A stretch of DNA of 64,000 bases from UBA1351 sp965140555 (GTDB lineage Bacteria; Bacillota; Clostridia; Lachnospirales; Vallitaleaceae), in NCBI GenBank assembly GCA_965140555.1, contig OZ223259.1, positions 3,100,001 to 3,164,000 on the forward strand. The letters run 5' to 3'. The translations under genes were made by a program, and so were the position numbers. This document shows positions 7,896-16,899 of the stretch, piece after piece (position 1 is the stretch's first letter; every line of letters starts with the position of its first letter). The notes under the pieces are model-generated. The model ran no database searches and had not been told where the DNA came from. It was given only the letters and a program-made list of their open reading frames with translations.

Positions 7896-9059
7896 TTGAA
7901 AGTGAAACAAAGTATGGCAACATTGATGGTGGTTGTTATCACCCTTATGATGAACACAGTAGGAACCTATGCAGCAACAAATGATATCCAAATGAATACC
8001 GATTATACCTATATCGGATCGAAGGCAGGGGAGAAGATAAATTATCCCATTACAGTAGCCAATTCAGGTTCAACAGGACACTATATTGATGTGGCGGTAA
8101 CAGAGATTCCGGAAGGTTGGGATAGTACATTAAAAGCATCATCCTATGTGATTAAACAAATCTATGTCAACCCCGGTGAATCCAAAAATTTGAGCTTGGC
8201 TATTGATATTCCAAAAACAGCGAAAGAGGGAACCTATACTATTGTGACGGAAGCGAAGGATGAAGAGGCGACCAAAACATTGCGATTAAAAGTGGATGTT
8301 AGTGAATTATCCGATGGTGCCAGCAGTTTTACGGCAGATTATCCGGATTTGACCGGAACGGCGACAACCAATTTCGATTTTCGTGTCAATATAAGTAATA
8401 ATCATATGACAGATATGTCCTATAGTCTTGAAGGTAACCCACCGACAGGATGGACGGTGACCTTCACTCCGGCAAGTGGTTCGGATACAGTTGCCAGTGT
8501 CAATGTTCCGGCCAACACGAATCAAGGGGTCGATGTGCATGTTAAAGCACCGGAATTTACGCCGGAAGGAACCTATGACATTCCAATTGTTGCCAGATCG
8601 TCAGAAGAAGCCCTAGATAAGACATTGACAGTGACGGTTCAGGGAAGTTATGACATAGCAGTATCCACACCGACGGGTAAGTTAAGTGAAGATGTCACTG
8701 CCGGTAAGGAGAAAATGGTAAAATTGACAGTTACCAATAAAGGTGGATCCGATTTGAAAGATGTAGACTTAACCTCATGGGCGCCGACGGATTGGGAGGT
8801 ACGCTTTGAGACGCCTACCATTGACCTCATCAAAGCCGGAGAGAGTAAAGAGATAACAGCCTATGTCAAAGCCGATAGTAAAGCAATATCCGGAGATTAT
8901 GTGGTGACAATGACGGCAAAATCAGCTCAAGTATCAGATAAGGCAGAATTTCGTATGACGGTTCGAACCTCGACAGCATGGGGGGCTGTAGGCATTATCA
9001 TTATTCTACTTGTTGCATTGCTCCTTGGCGGTATTATGAAAAAATACGGAAGACGGTGA
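7896..9059 (+). CDS. NEW3-domain extracytoplasmic protein with C-terminal anchor
   Basis: 387 residues; starts with TTG, supported by AGGAGG at 7881-7886 and no better ATG. Residues 1-26 are a signal peptide ending near T-Y-A-A. The body is made of Ig-like beta repeats of the NEW3 type (alpha-galactosidase NPCBM-associated), with recurrent P-x-G-W and G-T-Y-x-I patterns, e.g. I-P-E-G-W-D, P-P-T-G-W-T-V, W-A-P-T-D-W-E-V. A hydrophobic helix at ~360-380 and basic tail anchor it in the membrane. The stop overlaps the start of the ABC ATPase gene, so it probably belongs to that transporter as an external subunit. Confidence 0.8.
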   Translation: MKVKQSMATLMVVVITLMMNTVGTYAATNDIQMNTDYTYIGSKAGEKINYPITVANSGSTGHYIDVAVTEIPEGWDSTLKASSYVIKQIYVNPGESKNLSLAIDIPKTAKEGTYTIVTEAKDEEATKTLRLKVDVSELSDGASSFTADYPDLTGTATTNFDFRVNISNNHMTDMSYSLEGNPPTGWTVTFTPASGSDTVASVNVPANTNQGVDVHVKAPEFTPEGTYDIPIVARSSEEALDKTLTVTVQGSYDIAVSTPTGKLSEDVTAGKEKMVKLTVTNKGGSDLKDVDLTSWAPTDWEVRFETPTIDLIKAGESKEITAYVKADSKAISGDYVVTMTAKSAQVSDKAEFRMTVRTSTAWGAVGIIIILLVALLLGGIMKKYGRR

Positions 9060-10051
9060 TGGCTATGGAAGAGAAACAAGTGATGATACGATGCGAGGGA
9101 CTGACGAAGAAATATGAACAGTTTGTTGCCGTTAATCAGTTGTCCTTAGATATCTATCAAGGCGAAATTTTCGGACTTCTTGGTCCAAATGGTGCGGGCA
9201 AAACAACTACCATTTTGATGATGATGGGTCTGTCGGAACCGACAGAGGGACACGTACATGTTAATGGGCATAATGCTACAACGGAGCCTATTCAAGTGAA
9301 GAAAAGTGTAGGCTATCTTCAAGATAATGTAGGATTTTATACCGAGATGACGGCTTATGAAAACCTGCAATTGATTGCCAAATTAAATGGTGTCAAAAAT
9401 CAGTCCGTTCATAGTCTGGAAAAGATTCTTGAGCGGGTTGGACTATTGGAAGTGAAAGACAAGAAAGTGGCGGCTTTTTCCAGAGGAATGCGTCAACGTT
9501 TAGGGATTGCTGATATTTTAATAAAAGATCCGGACATTGTTATCATGGATGAACCGACCTTAGGATTAGATCCGGAGGGGATTGATGAGATTTTGGCCTT
9601 AATTATGGATTTAGCCAAAAAAGACGGTCGAACCGTTATAATCTCTTCCCATCTCCTCTACCAGATGCAGAAAATTTGTGACCGTGTCGGAATTTTTGTA
9701 CATGGAGAACTTCTTGCTGTCGGACCTATTGAGACGTTGGCAAAGGATGTGTTTGATGACACGAAGTTTATCTACCGTGTAGAGTTGGATGTGCCTATGG
9801 ATAAAGTGAAACCGTGGATTCAAACACTTGAAGGTGTAAAAGGTGTGTCCCAAGAAGAAGAGGCGATTATTCTTGAAGCCGATCAGGATATTCGCAGTGC
9901 ATTGCAGAAACGACTGTATGAATTGGGGATAACCCTTCAAACATTGGAGCCTAGAGGGCATAACTTGGAAGATATCTATCGTACATTCTTTAAACAGCAG
10001 GAGGTGAACCATCAACATGACACATTACGTCGGTTTAAACGTACTCATTGA
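9059..10051 (+). CDS. ABC transporter ATP-binding protein (NosF/NatA-like)
   Basis: 330 residues when started at ATG 9059, which overlaps the previous stop (TGATG); ATG 9065 is also possible. Walker A is G-P-N-G-A-G-K-T-T, the Q-loop region Y-L-Q-D-N, the signature F-S-R-G-M-R-Q-R-L, Walker B V-I-M-D-E-P-T-L-G-L-D and the switch His in S-S-H-L-L. The C-terminal ~100 residues form the regulatory extension common in exporters of the ABC-2 class. It would energise the permease encoded next, whose start lies inside the last 35 nt of this gene. Substrate unknown. Confidence 0.9.
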   Translation: MAMEEKQVMIRCEGLTKKYEQFVAVNQLSLDIYQGEIFGLLGPNGAGKTTTILMMMGLSEPTEGHVHVNGHNATTEPIQVKKSVGYLQDNVGFYTEMTAYENLQLIAKLNGVKNQSVHSLEKILERVGLLEVKDKKVAAFSRGMRQRLGIADILIKDPDIVIMDEPTLGLDPEGIDEILALIMDLAKKDGRTVIISSHLLYQMQKICDRVGIFVHGELLAVGPIETLAKDVFDDTKFIYRVELDVPMDKVKPWIQTLEGVKGVSQEEEAIILEADQDIRSALQKRLYELGITLQTLEPRGHNLEDIYRTFFKQQEVNHQHDTLRRFKRTH

Positions 10052-10973
10052 GAAAGAATTTACAGAGCAATTAAGAAGCAAACGCTTTTACTTGGTTCTA
10101 GGGTTGATTCTACTTATCGGCTTAGCAAGTATCTACAGTGCGGCTAGTGGTATTCGGGCAACCCTTGATCAAGACAGTACAACACAATTTATATTTTTGA
10201 GTCTCTTTAGCAGTAGTGGTGGAGGGCTGCCTTCCTTTGCAACCTTTATATCGTTCTTTCTACCGCTTATTGGTTTGACACTAGGATTTGATGTAATCAA
10301 TGGGGAATCCTCACGAGGAACACTCAGTCGTTTGATGGCTCAACCCATTTATAGAGATTCCATTATTGTCGGTAAATTTATAGGAGGCTCTTGTATTCTA
10401 ACCTTAATGGTTACCATTCTTTTTGGTGGGGTGACAGGTGTCGGTATTCTGGCTATTGGCGTCGGTCCTAGTCATGAAGAGGTAGCAAGGCTCATCATTT
10501 ATTATCTTTTGACCATTATTTATGTGAGCTTTTGGTATGCGCTTTCGGTCATGCTGTCCATGTTGTTCAAACAAACAACGGCATCAGCCCTTGCAGGAAT
10601 AGGATTGTGGTTGTTTTTTACCATTTTTGTATCTATTTTATCCGGGGTTTTGGCTAACGCTGTTTTTCCTGTAGAAAATTCAACCGATGTGAATCAAGTG
10701 GTTCACCATCAACAGATGCTCCTGTATTTGTCGAGGATATCGCCTATGAACATCTACTCAGAGTCAATTACGACGATTTTACACCCGGATGTTCGAAGCT
10801 TGGGCATTGTGTTCTATGAACAGATGGAGGGCGCAATACAAGGTGTGCTACCCCTTGGAGAGAGTATTATGCTCATATGGCCTCACATTGTAGCATTGTT
10901 TGGGTTGATTATGATAGTCTTTGCTGTAACCTACATTCGCTTTATGCGTCGTGAAATTCGATCGAATGAATAA
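10017..10973 (+). CDS. ABC-2 type permease
   Basis: 318 residues; ATG preceded by CAGGAGGTGAACCATCAAC. Six hydrophobic segments are visible (about 24-43, 77-95, 120-150, 155-185, 190-215, 288-310), and the N-terminal L-I-E-K-E-F segment ahead of the first helix and N-G-E-S-S-R-G-T-L-S-R-L-M-A-Q-P-I loop are typical of ABC-2/NosY-like permeases. It overlaps the ATPase gene by 35 nt and is followed 18 nt later by the sigma-factor gene, so transporter and regulator share one transcript. Confidence 0.88.
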   Translation: MTHYVGLNVLIEKEFTEQLRSKRFYLVLGLILLIGLASIYSAASGIRATLDQDSTTQFIFLSLFSSSGGGLPSFATFISFFLPLIGLTLGFDVINGESSRGTLSRLMAQPIYRDSIIVGKFIGGSCILTLMVTILFGGVTGVGILAIGVGPSHEEVARLIIYYLLTIIYVSFWYALSVMLSMLFKQTTASALAGIGLWLFFTIFVSILSGVLANAVFPVENSTDVNQVVHHQQMLLYLSRISPMNIYSESITTILHPDVRSLGIVFYEQMEGAIQGVLPLGESIMLIWPHIVALFGLIMIVFAVTYIRFMRREIRSNE

Positions 10974-10991
10974 CAGGTTAGGAGATAAAAC

Positions 10992-11528
10992 ATGGTGGAA
11001 GGGATTTTGGCGACACAAGAGTCATCCGATGAACTCTTTGAGTCATTGATAGAAAAACACTACAATCAAATAGTGAAGTTAGCCTTGATGTATGTGAAAG
11101 ATAAAGATATGGCTGAAGACATCGCCCAAGATGTATTTTTGAAGGTCTACAAAAATCTCAAAAAATTCAAACGTCGAAGTGGCTATTATACATGGATTTA
11201 TCGTATTGCCGTTAATCAATGTAAGGATTACCTAAAGTCGGCAGGCTATCAAAGGACGGTTCCGTTGATGGAGACACCTATTATGGATGCCAAAGATCCA
11301 CTAGATATTGCGATGAATCACTGGGAGCATGCGTGGCTATTAGAGTGCATCGACCGATTAAGCCCTATGTTAAAGCAAGTGATTATCTTATACTATTACA
11401 ATGACATGACAACGGTAGAAATTAGTGCAATTACGAAGGCGAAGGAGAGTACGGTACGAACCCGACTGACACGAGCCCGAGGCCTACTGAAAGACATGTT
11501 GCATGAAAGGAGGTTGCAAAATGGATGA
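10992..11528 (+). CDS. ECF-family RNA polymerase sigma factor
   Basis: 178 residues; ATG after TTAGGAGATAAAAC. Region 2 (~16-80) contains F-E-S-L-I-E-K-H-Y, D-M-A-E-D-I-A-Q-D-V-F-L-K-V-Y and Y-T-W-I-Y-R-I-A-V-N-Q-C-K-D; region 4 (~120-172) contains L-S-P-M-L-K-Q-V-I-I-L-Y-Y and a helix-turn-helix ending S-T-V-R-T-R-L-T-R-A. There is no extra domain. Its gene ends 8 nt inside the next one, the likely anti-sigma. The signal it answers to is unknown, but the upstream transporter genes suggest envelope stress or a toxic compound. Confidence 0.92.
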   Translation: MVEGILATQESSDELFESLIEKHYNQIVKLALMYVKDKDMAEDIAQDVFLKVYKNLKKFKRRSGYYTWIYRIAVNQCKDYLKSAGYQRTVPLMETPIMDAKDPLDIAMNHWEHAWLLECIDRLSPMLKQVIILYYYNDMTTVEISAITKAKESTVRTRLTRARGLLKDMLHERRLQNG

Positions 11529-12429
11529 ACATATGGATGACAAAACAGAACAATTGGAGCGTATGCTTCATGAATCGAGTAAACGCCTAGACGCATCCCT
11601 ACCATCTGTTGATGTTGAACGTGTTAAACATGCTGTAAGGCTGAAAGAAAAACGCAATAGACGGTCCGGGAGGACGTGGTATATGAGTGTGGCAGCTGTA
11701 GTGACACTTTTGTTACTGGGGAATGTGGTCTTCACATGGATACGTCCCGAAGGCGTTAAGTCAACCAATCAGCCGATTGCAACCGATACGATTCTAGACA
11801 ATGATCAAGGAATGTATTATGTGAATTATTATCCGGATAATAAAGGTGCAGACAGTAATATTCTGGCATTGTTCATGCGTGAAGAACAAAATCGCCAACC
11901 GGAAGTCATCCATAGTCAGTTTGTCCAACATGCAGATGCCGTGATGACCATGGAACAGATGCCTATAGAAGAGAGCCGTTATCTTCTTCTATCCACCTAT
12001 CAGTCCGTACATCCGATGTCAGAGGATGTGACCTATCAGCATGTCGTTTTTATATTTGATGACGGTCGTATGGAACCTTTAATGGAACTGGAAGGTTATG
12101 TCAGAATGATGGAAGAGAATCGTTTTGAAAGTGACAATTTAGACATGACCATCGTCCCTATTTTAATCAATAAAAGAGGTATATACAGTAATGCAACATC
12201 AGTATCCATTCAGGTGGGTCAACGTTTAGGTCTTCTCATGAACGGAGAAAAAACAGATGTAGGGATAAAGTATGATTCTTCGATTGTGTCAGAAAATGAA
12301 ACAGAAGACGCCCATATAATTATCCTTGAAGGCAAGCAAGTAGGACGTACAGTCCTGACATTGTCAGGACATGGAACGCCTCAATCCTTGGATATTAACG
12401 TGACGAATACACCACCAATGATGGAGTAA
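11521..12429 (+). CDS. Probable membrane anti-sigma factor
   Basis: 302 residues from the ATG at 11521 (GAAAGGAGGTTGCAAA in front). The layout is a ~50-residue charged cytoplasmic N-terminus, one membrane helix at ~53-73 and a ~230-residue outside domain, as expected for a regulator that holds an ECF sigma factor at the membrane. No His-x3-Cys-x2-Cys zinc anti-sigma motif is present, so the call relies on topology and on the 8-nt overlap with the sigma gene. The outside domain ends in an Ig-like strand pattern. A PrsW protease, able to cut such proteins, is encoded convergently next door. Confidence 0.7.
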   Translation: MDEHMDDKTEQLERMLHESSKRLDASLPSVDVERVKHAVRLKEKRNRRSGRTWYMSVAAVVTLLLLGNVVFTWIRPEGVKSTNQPIATDTILDNDQGMYYVNYYPDNKGADSNILALFMREEQNRQPEVIHSQFVQHADAVMTMEQMPIEESRYLLLSTYQSVHPMSEDVTYQHVVFIFDDGRMEPLMELEGYVRMMEENRFESDNLDMTIVPILINKRGIYSNATSVSIQVGQRLGLLMNGEKTDVGIKYDSSIVSENETEDAHIIILEGKQVGRTVLTLSGHGTPQSLDINVTNTPPMME

Positions 12430-12438
12430 AAGGGATCG

Positions 12439-13149
12439 TTATTTCTCGTCAGAAAAGGATGAAGAGGGTGTCGCCATATTGGCAGCAGCCGACTCTTTGT
12501 AATAATGGTAGAGATGACGAATATTACTAATCCACATCCACAGGACAAAGGGGATGAAAAGAAGTAATAGAAGGCGATAACGACTTAATAAAAGATAATC
12601 ATAGACGCCATGTAGTAAAACAGGTAAGAAAAGGGATATGATGAGATTATATCCTTTTTTTGCTAGGTTGTTTTCGAACTTACATAGAGAAAGGTAGTAG
12701 CCCATCGTCACGGCAAAAAGCATGTGCATAGGAACGCTTAACAAACCTCGTGTAAGCGCGAGGGTATAGTCGCCACCTTTTACGTAAAGAATATTTTCGA
12801 CAGTAGCAAAGCCTAAACCGATAAAGACACAATAGATAATGCCGTCAAGATGCTCATCGTATGCAATATGGCGATAGGCAAAGAAAAGAACAATCAACCA
12901 TTTGAAAAGCTCTTCTGAAAAGCCGGCAACAACGAAGGCCTCATAGGCATTGGTAAGATCCGTGTCAAAATAAACAAAAATATTCAATCGCTGTAGCGTT
13001 AACTCAAGAAAAAGAATGGGCAATGTGGCAATCATACCAAAAAGGTAGAGTCGAAGAAGGAGACGCAGTGGTTCCCGATTATGATGGTCAATCGTATATA
13101 AAATTAATAATAATAGAATTGCGGGAGCAATGGCGACAATAATAAGCAT
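12439..13149 (-). CDS. prsW: PrsW-family intramembrane metalloprotease
   Basis: 236 residues, about eight hydrophobic segments. The family motifs are visible: G-F-S-E79-E80-L-F-K (paired catalytic Glu), then G-L-G-F-A-T-V-E-N and a later P-M-H-M-L-F-A-V with a candidate metal-binding His. In Bacillus subtilis PrsW makes the first cut in the anti-sigma RsiW and so frees SigW. Here the gene lies 9 nt from, and points at, the anti-sigma gene; a direct substrate relation is inferred. ATG follows AGGAGGTCCTTT; a SigmaA-like promoter sits just upstream. Confidence 0.85.
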   Translation of the reverse strand: MLIIVAIAPAILLLLILYTIDHHNREPLRLLLRLYLFGMIATLPILFLELTLQRLNIFVYFDTDLTNAYEAFVVAGFSEELFKWLIVLFFAYRHIAYDEHLDGIIYCVFIGLGFATVENILYVKGGDYTLALTRGLLSVPMHMLFAVTMGYYLSLCKFENNLAKKGYNLIISLFLPVLLHGVYDYLLLSRYRLLLLLFIPFVLWMWISNIRHLYHYYKESAAANMATPSSSFSDEK

Positions 13150-13187
13150 AAAGGACCTCCTGATGATATTTACAAAATCTTGAACTT

Positions 13188-13217
13188 AGTATAGCATAGT
13201 ATAGGAAAGAGAATCAA
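13188..13217 (-). promoter_or_regulatory. SigmaA-like promoter of the PrsW gene
   Basis: Read on the minus strand: TTGATT (13217-13212), an 18-nt spacer, then TATACT (13193-13188). It lies ~40 nt upstream of the prsW start. Confidence 0.5.
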
Positions 13218-13393
13218 AGATTTCTACAAGAAATGAAGAAAAAATGACATGGAAATCATAGTAGGAGACGGATAGACTAAGGGTAGCGCAACGAATCCTA
13301 TAATGATTAGCTCGACAAAGGGAAATTTCATTATATACTTTTGTGGGGCTAATCGTTGGAGAACATATTATATGGCAAAGAATGGGAGGATTT

Positions 13394-15221
13394 ATGAAAC
13401 GTTTTGAAGTACCGGGGTATGATGCACCATTAGTTACACGCAATGATTTATTACAAGAAACGGACAGGCTGTTACGGCCATTGCTTCCACTTTTTTCGAG
13501 AGGAGATACACGGATACATCTGGGGAATATGAGTTCAGGTGCACCGGATTCTGTCAGTGAGATAGAAGGCTTTTCCAGAATATTATGGGCGATGGCGGCG
13601 ATGAAGGAATTAAAAGCTGACGATCCTTTATGGGTAAAAGTCAGACAAGGACTGATTCATGGAACCAATCCGGAGGATCCGAATTATTTTGGGGATTTAG
13701 GCGATAAGGAACAACGTATCGTTGAAACGGCAGCTATAGGCTATGCCTTTGTTTTAAGACCGGATTGCATCTATGACCCTCTATCCGAAGAAGAGCAAAA
13801 ACGATTAATTGCATGGCTCGATGGAGTGAATCACAAAGAAGCGCATCCTTGCAATTGGAAATTTTTCAGAGTCATGGTAAATATCGGATTCAAAGCATTG
13901 GGTCTTTCCTACAACAAAGAAGCAATGGAAGCACATCTAGAGGATATTGAAGCTTATTATGTGGGGAATGGATGGTATAGAGACGGAGAACTTGAAGGTT
14001 CCCATGCAGAGTATTATATTCCTTTTGCCATGCATTATTACGGGCTTTTTTATGCCATGACCATGGAAGATGTGGACCCTGAAAGAGCAGCAATTTATAA
14101 GCAGCGAGCGAGAGAATTTGCAGATGACTTTATCTACTGGTTTAGTAGTGACGGGGCAGCTCTTCCATATGGACGTAGCCTAACCTATCGTTTTGCTCAA
14201 GTTGGATTTTGGAGTATGATGGTTGTTGCAGGTGTAGAGTGTCAGTGGAGTTTGGGTCAGATAAAGGGCTTGATTATGCGACATTTCAGATGGTGGAAAC
14301 AGCAGCCTTATTTGGATCCGGAAGGACGAATGACAATGGGCTATGCCTATCCGAATCCCTTTATGACGGAAGAATATAACGCACCGGGTTCCGTGTATTG
14401 GTCACTCAAATCTATGGTTATACTGGCCCTAGATGCGGAACATCCTTTCTGGCAGGCAGAGGAAGAAGACATGCCGTCATTAGACAAGAGACACAAACAA
14501 GATGTTCCCCGTTTTATTCTGACTCGTGATGATGCGGGCAAGCACGTTTTGGCATACAATGGTGGGAACTATCACACAAACGGGCATACCCATGTGGAAT
14601 GTAAGTATGAGAAGTTTGTCTATTCAACGTACTTTGGTTTCTCAGTACCCCCGTAGTCATAGAGAGCTAAGATTTGGAGCATTTGATAATACACTGGCCG
14701 TATCTGAGGACGGTAAATACTATCGACATAAAGAAAAAGCGATAGCTATTGAACTCTTGGAGAATGAAATTATTACCATATGGAAACCCTATGACGATGT
14801 GACAATTCGAACACGATTACTTATTGATCATCCATGGCATGCACGGATTCATGATATTGTGACATCCCGAAAATTACAGGTGGCGGAAGGCGGATTTGCC
14901 CTTGGTATAGAAGGGGATGGTGAGCTGAAAAGGATATATACTGAAGAAAAAAATCATGCAGACTATGAAGGTGTTGTCTATTCAGATGAAGACTATTCAG
15001 GGATTCGAAGTGTAAAAGGGTTTATGGATGGGCTGTTACTACCGGCAATATCCAATACGAATTTGATGAATCCGAAGACTATTATTCCGACCCTTAAGGC
15101 ATCGTTGGAACCGGGAACCCACCAATTAATAAGTTTAGTATGCGGTGACTGTTATGGCTATGAAACAATGGAAGAACCAACGGAACTGATAAAACGTATA
15201 CAACAAGCTATAGAAAAATAA
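13394..15221 (+). pseudogene. DUF2264 protein, interrupted by a frameshift
   Basis: The ATG at 13394 (GGGAGGATTT before it) opens ~420 codons typical of DUF2264: L-L-P-L-F-S-R-G-D-T-R near the N-terminus, E-G-S-H-A-E-Y-Y-I-P mid-protein and Y-N-G-G-N-Y-H near the break. The frame ends at TAG just after a run of five C (14648-14652). Dropping one C rejoins F-S-V-P to R-S-H-R-E-L-R-F-G-A-F-D-N and continues to 15221, giving ~610 residues, the usual length for the family. DUF2264 proteins are uncharacterised, occur in polysaccharide-use loci and resemble alpha/alpha-barrel enzymes. Either a real mutation in a homopolymer or a sequencing error. Confidence 0.8.
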
Positions 15222-15240
15222 GTACAGGCTTATAGAGCAT

Positions 15241-15286
15241 AAAAGGACGAATGAACTAGCGTACCGGCTAATTTATCCGTCCTTTT
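15241..15286. terminator. Bidirectional terminator
   Basis: AAAAGGACG pairs with CGTCCTTTT around an inner TAGC/GCTA hairpin, between two convergent genes (DUF2264 and the symporter). T or A tracts on either side serve both strands. Confidence 0.7.
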
Positions 15287-15322
15287 GATTGATATAGGTA
15301 TATAGGTTTAGGAAACGTTTAC

Positions 15323-16711
15323 TTAATCTAAAACTTCTTGATGTGCTTTGGCGTGATAGCGATCCACGTCAACCTCATTCATAAGCTTACCGGAAACAAG
15401 TCCGGAGATAACAGAACCACTTACATTAAGGGCTGTACGACCCATGTCGATTAATGGCTCAATGGCGATTAATAAACCGACGAGTCCGACAGGTAAGCCT
15501 AGGGCAGATAGGACGGTTAAAGCGGCAAAGGTTGCACCACCACCGACACCGGCGATACCAAAAGAAGCAAAGGTTGTTATGAGAATTAATCGGATGAGGA
15601 ACCCGGGTTCCATAGGATTAATCCCTACAGTCGGTGCAATCATGACAGCTAACATAGCCGGGTAGATTCCGGCACATCCATTTTGACCGATGCTGGTACC
15701 AAGAGAAGCGGAGAGATTGGCATGACCTTCAGATACACCTAATTCATTAATCTGTGTCTCCACGTTAAAAGGTAATGTACCGGCACTTGTACGTGATGTA
15801 AAGGCAAACGTAAGAACCGGTAATATTTTACGTACATACGTGAATGGGTTGAGTTTGAAGAGGGCTAGAATGACTAAGTGTATGATAAAGACAACAATCA
15901 GGGCCGTATAGGATGCGAGGACAAAGCGAATAAGACGGTAGATTTCGTCAAAATTACTGGTGGATACAACACGAGTCATTAATGCCAGCACTCCAAAGGG
16001 CGTTAATCGAAGGATTAAGGTGACAACACGCATCACCAAATCATGTAAGCCGACAATGAAATCGGACATGGTTTTGGCGGAATCCGGTTTTTTACGTTTT
16101 AATCCGATAATCGCTACGGCGAACAATACCGCAATAATAACCGTGGATAATGTTGAAGAGCGCTCTTGACCGGTTAATGCATAGACCAAGTTGGTTGGAA
16201 TAATGTTCACCAATTGTTCTTGGAAAGGTGTATCCTGAAAGGAATCCAAGCGTGTTTCCAATCGTTCGGATGCTGCCGTTTCTGCATCACCAAATTGAAG
16301 GCCTTCTGAACTTAGATTGAACAAGTGAGCAGATTGTGCTCCGACAAATGCGGAAATAGCAGTTGTTGTCAATAAGACGGCAATGATTAAGCCGGCCATT
16401 TTACCAAGATTTTTGGAATCCTGTTGAATAATGGCATGCGTGATGGAAACAAATACAAGTGGGATAACAATAAGTTTTAATAAGCGTACATAACTGTTAC
16501 CGACAATGCTGAACCATACATTGGATTGAGTAATAACATCGGATCCGTTGCCATAGGCAACTTGTAAAACCCATCCATAGATAATACCGATGGCAAGACC
16601 GAGTAGAACACGTTTGGAAAATGAGACGTGTTTTTTTTGTAAATATACAAGTAATGCGATAAAGGCTATCATGGCAATGATATTCAATAGAACAAATAGT
16701 GTGTCATTCAT
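15323..16711 (-). CDS. Dicarboxylate/amino acid:cation symporter (TcyP-like)
   Basis: 462 residues from the ATG at 16711, eight nt after AGGAGG; an upstream TTG at 16717 is too close to that site. Around ten hydrophobic segments. Family motifs of the DAACS group are visible: N-S-Y-V-R-L-L-K-L-I-V-I-P-L-V-F, T-S-R-T-S-A-G-T-L-P (serine-rich hairpin), N-G-C-A-G-I-Y-P-A-M and a late G-V-G-G-G-A-T-F-A-A. Length and motifs are closest to the sodium/proton-linked L-cystine carrier TcyP of Bacillus; other amino or organic acids cannot be excluded. Confidence 0.82.
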   Translation of the reverse strand: MNDTLFVLLNIIAMIAFIALLVYLQKKHVSFSKRVLLGLAIGIIYGWVLQVAYGNGSDVITQSNVWFSIVGNSYVRLLKLIVIPLVFVSITHAIIQQDSKNLGKMAGLIIAVLLTTTAISAFVGAQSAHLFNLSSEGLQFGDAETAASERLETRLDSFQDTPFQEQLVNIIPTNLVYALTGQERSSTLSTVIIAVLFAVAIIGLKRKKPDSAKTMSDFIVGLHDLVMRVVTLILRLTPFGVLALMTRVVSTSNFDEIYRLIRFVLASYTALIVVFIIHLVILALFKLNPFTYVRKILPVLTFAFTSRTSAGTLPFNVETQINELGVSEGHANLSASLGTSIGQNGCAGIYPAMLAVMIAPTVGINPMEPGFLIRLILITTFASFGIAGVGGGATFAALTVLSALGLPVGLVGLLIAIEPLIDMGRTALNVSGSVISGLVSGKLMNEVDVDRYHAKAHQEVLD

Positions 16712-16812
16712 GAGCAATTCCTCCTATAATATAAAACATATTAAATATATATGTTAAGTATGTTAATCTAGGATGATAATATCAAACAAACGAATAGAAG
16801 TCAAGAGGATAT

Positions 16813-16858
16813 AAGAAAAAAGGGTTATGTGTCAGCAAAAATTGCTAACGCATAACCC
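16813..16858 (-). terminator. Rho-independent terminator of the SLH-protein gene
   Basis: Imperfect hairpin: GGGTTATG (16822-16829) with CATAACCC (16851-16858) and inner AGCAA/TTGCT. On the minus strand it is followed by a T-rich tract at 16821-16813. Confidence 0.75.
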
Positions 16859-16899
16859 GATGGGTTTCGTGAGGAAAATAGATAATAATGTATCGGATG

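Noticed and set aside
9611..10018. 135-codon minus-strand frame inside the ABC ATPase gene
   Set aside because: Antisense to Walker B and switch regions of a clear ATPase; composition is unlike a real protein.
15312..15322. GAAACGTTTAC, resembling a LacI-family or CcpA catabolite site
   Set aside because: It sits right after the stop codon of the symporter gene, between convergent genes and far from any promoter; a chance match is more likely.
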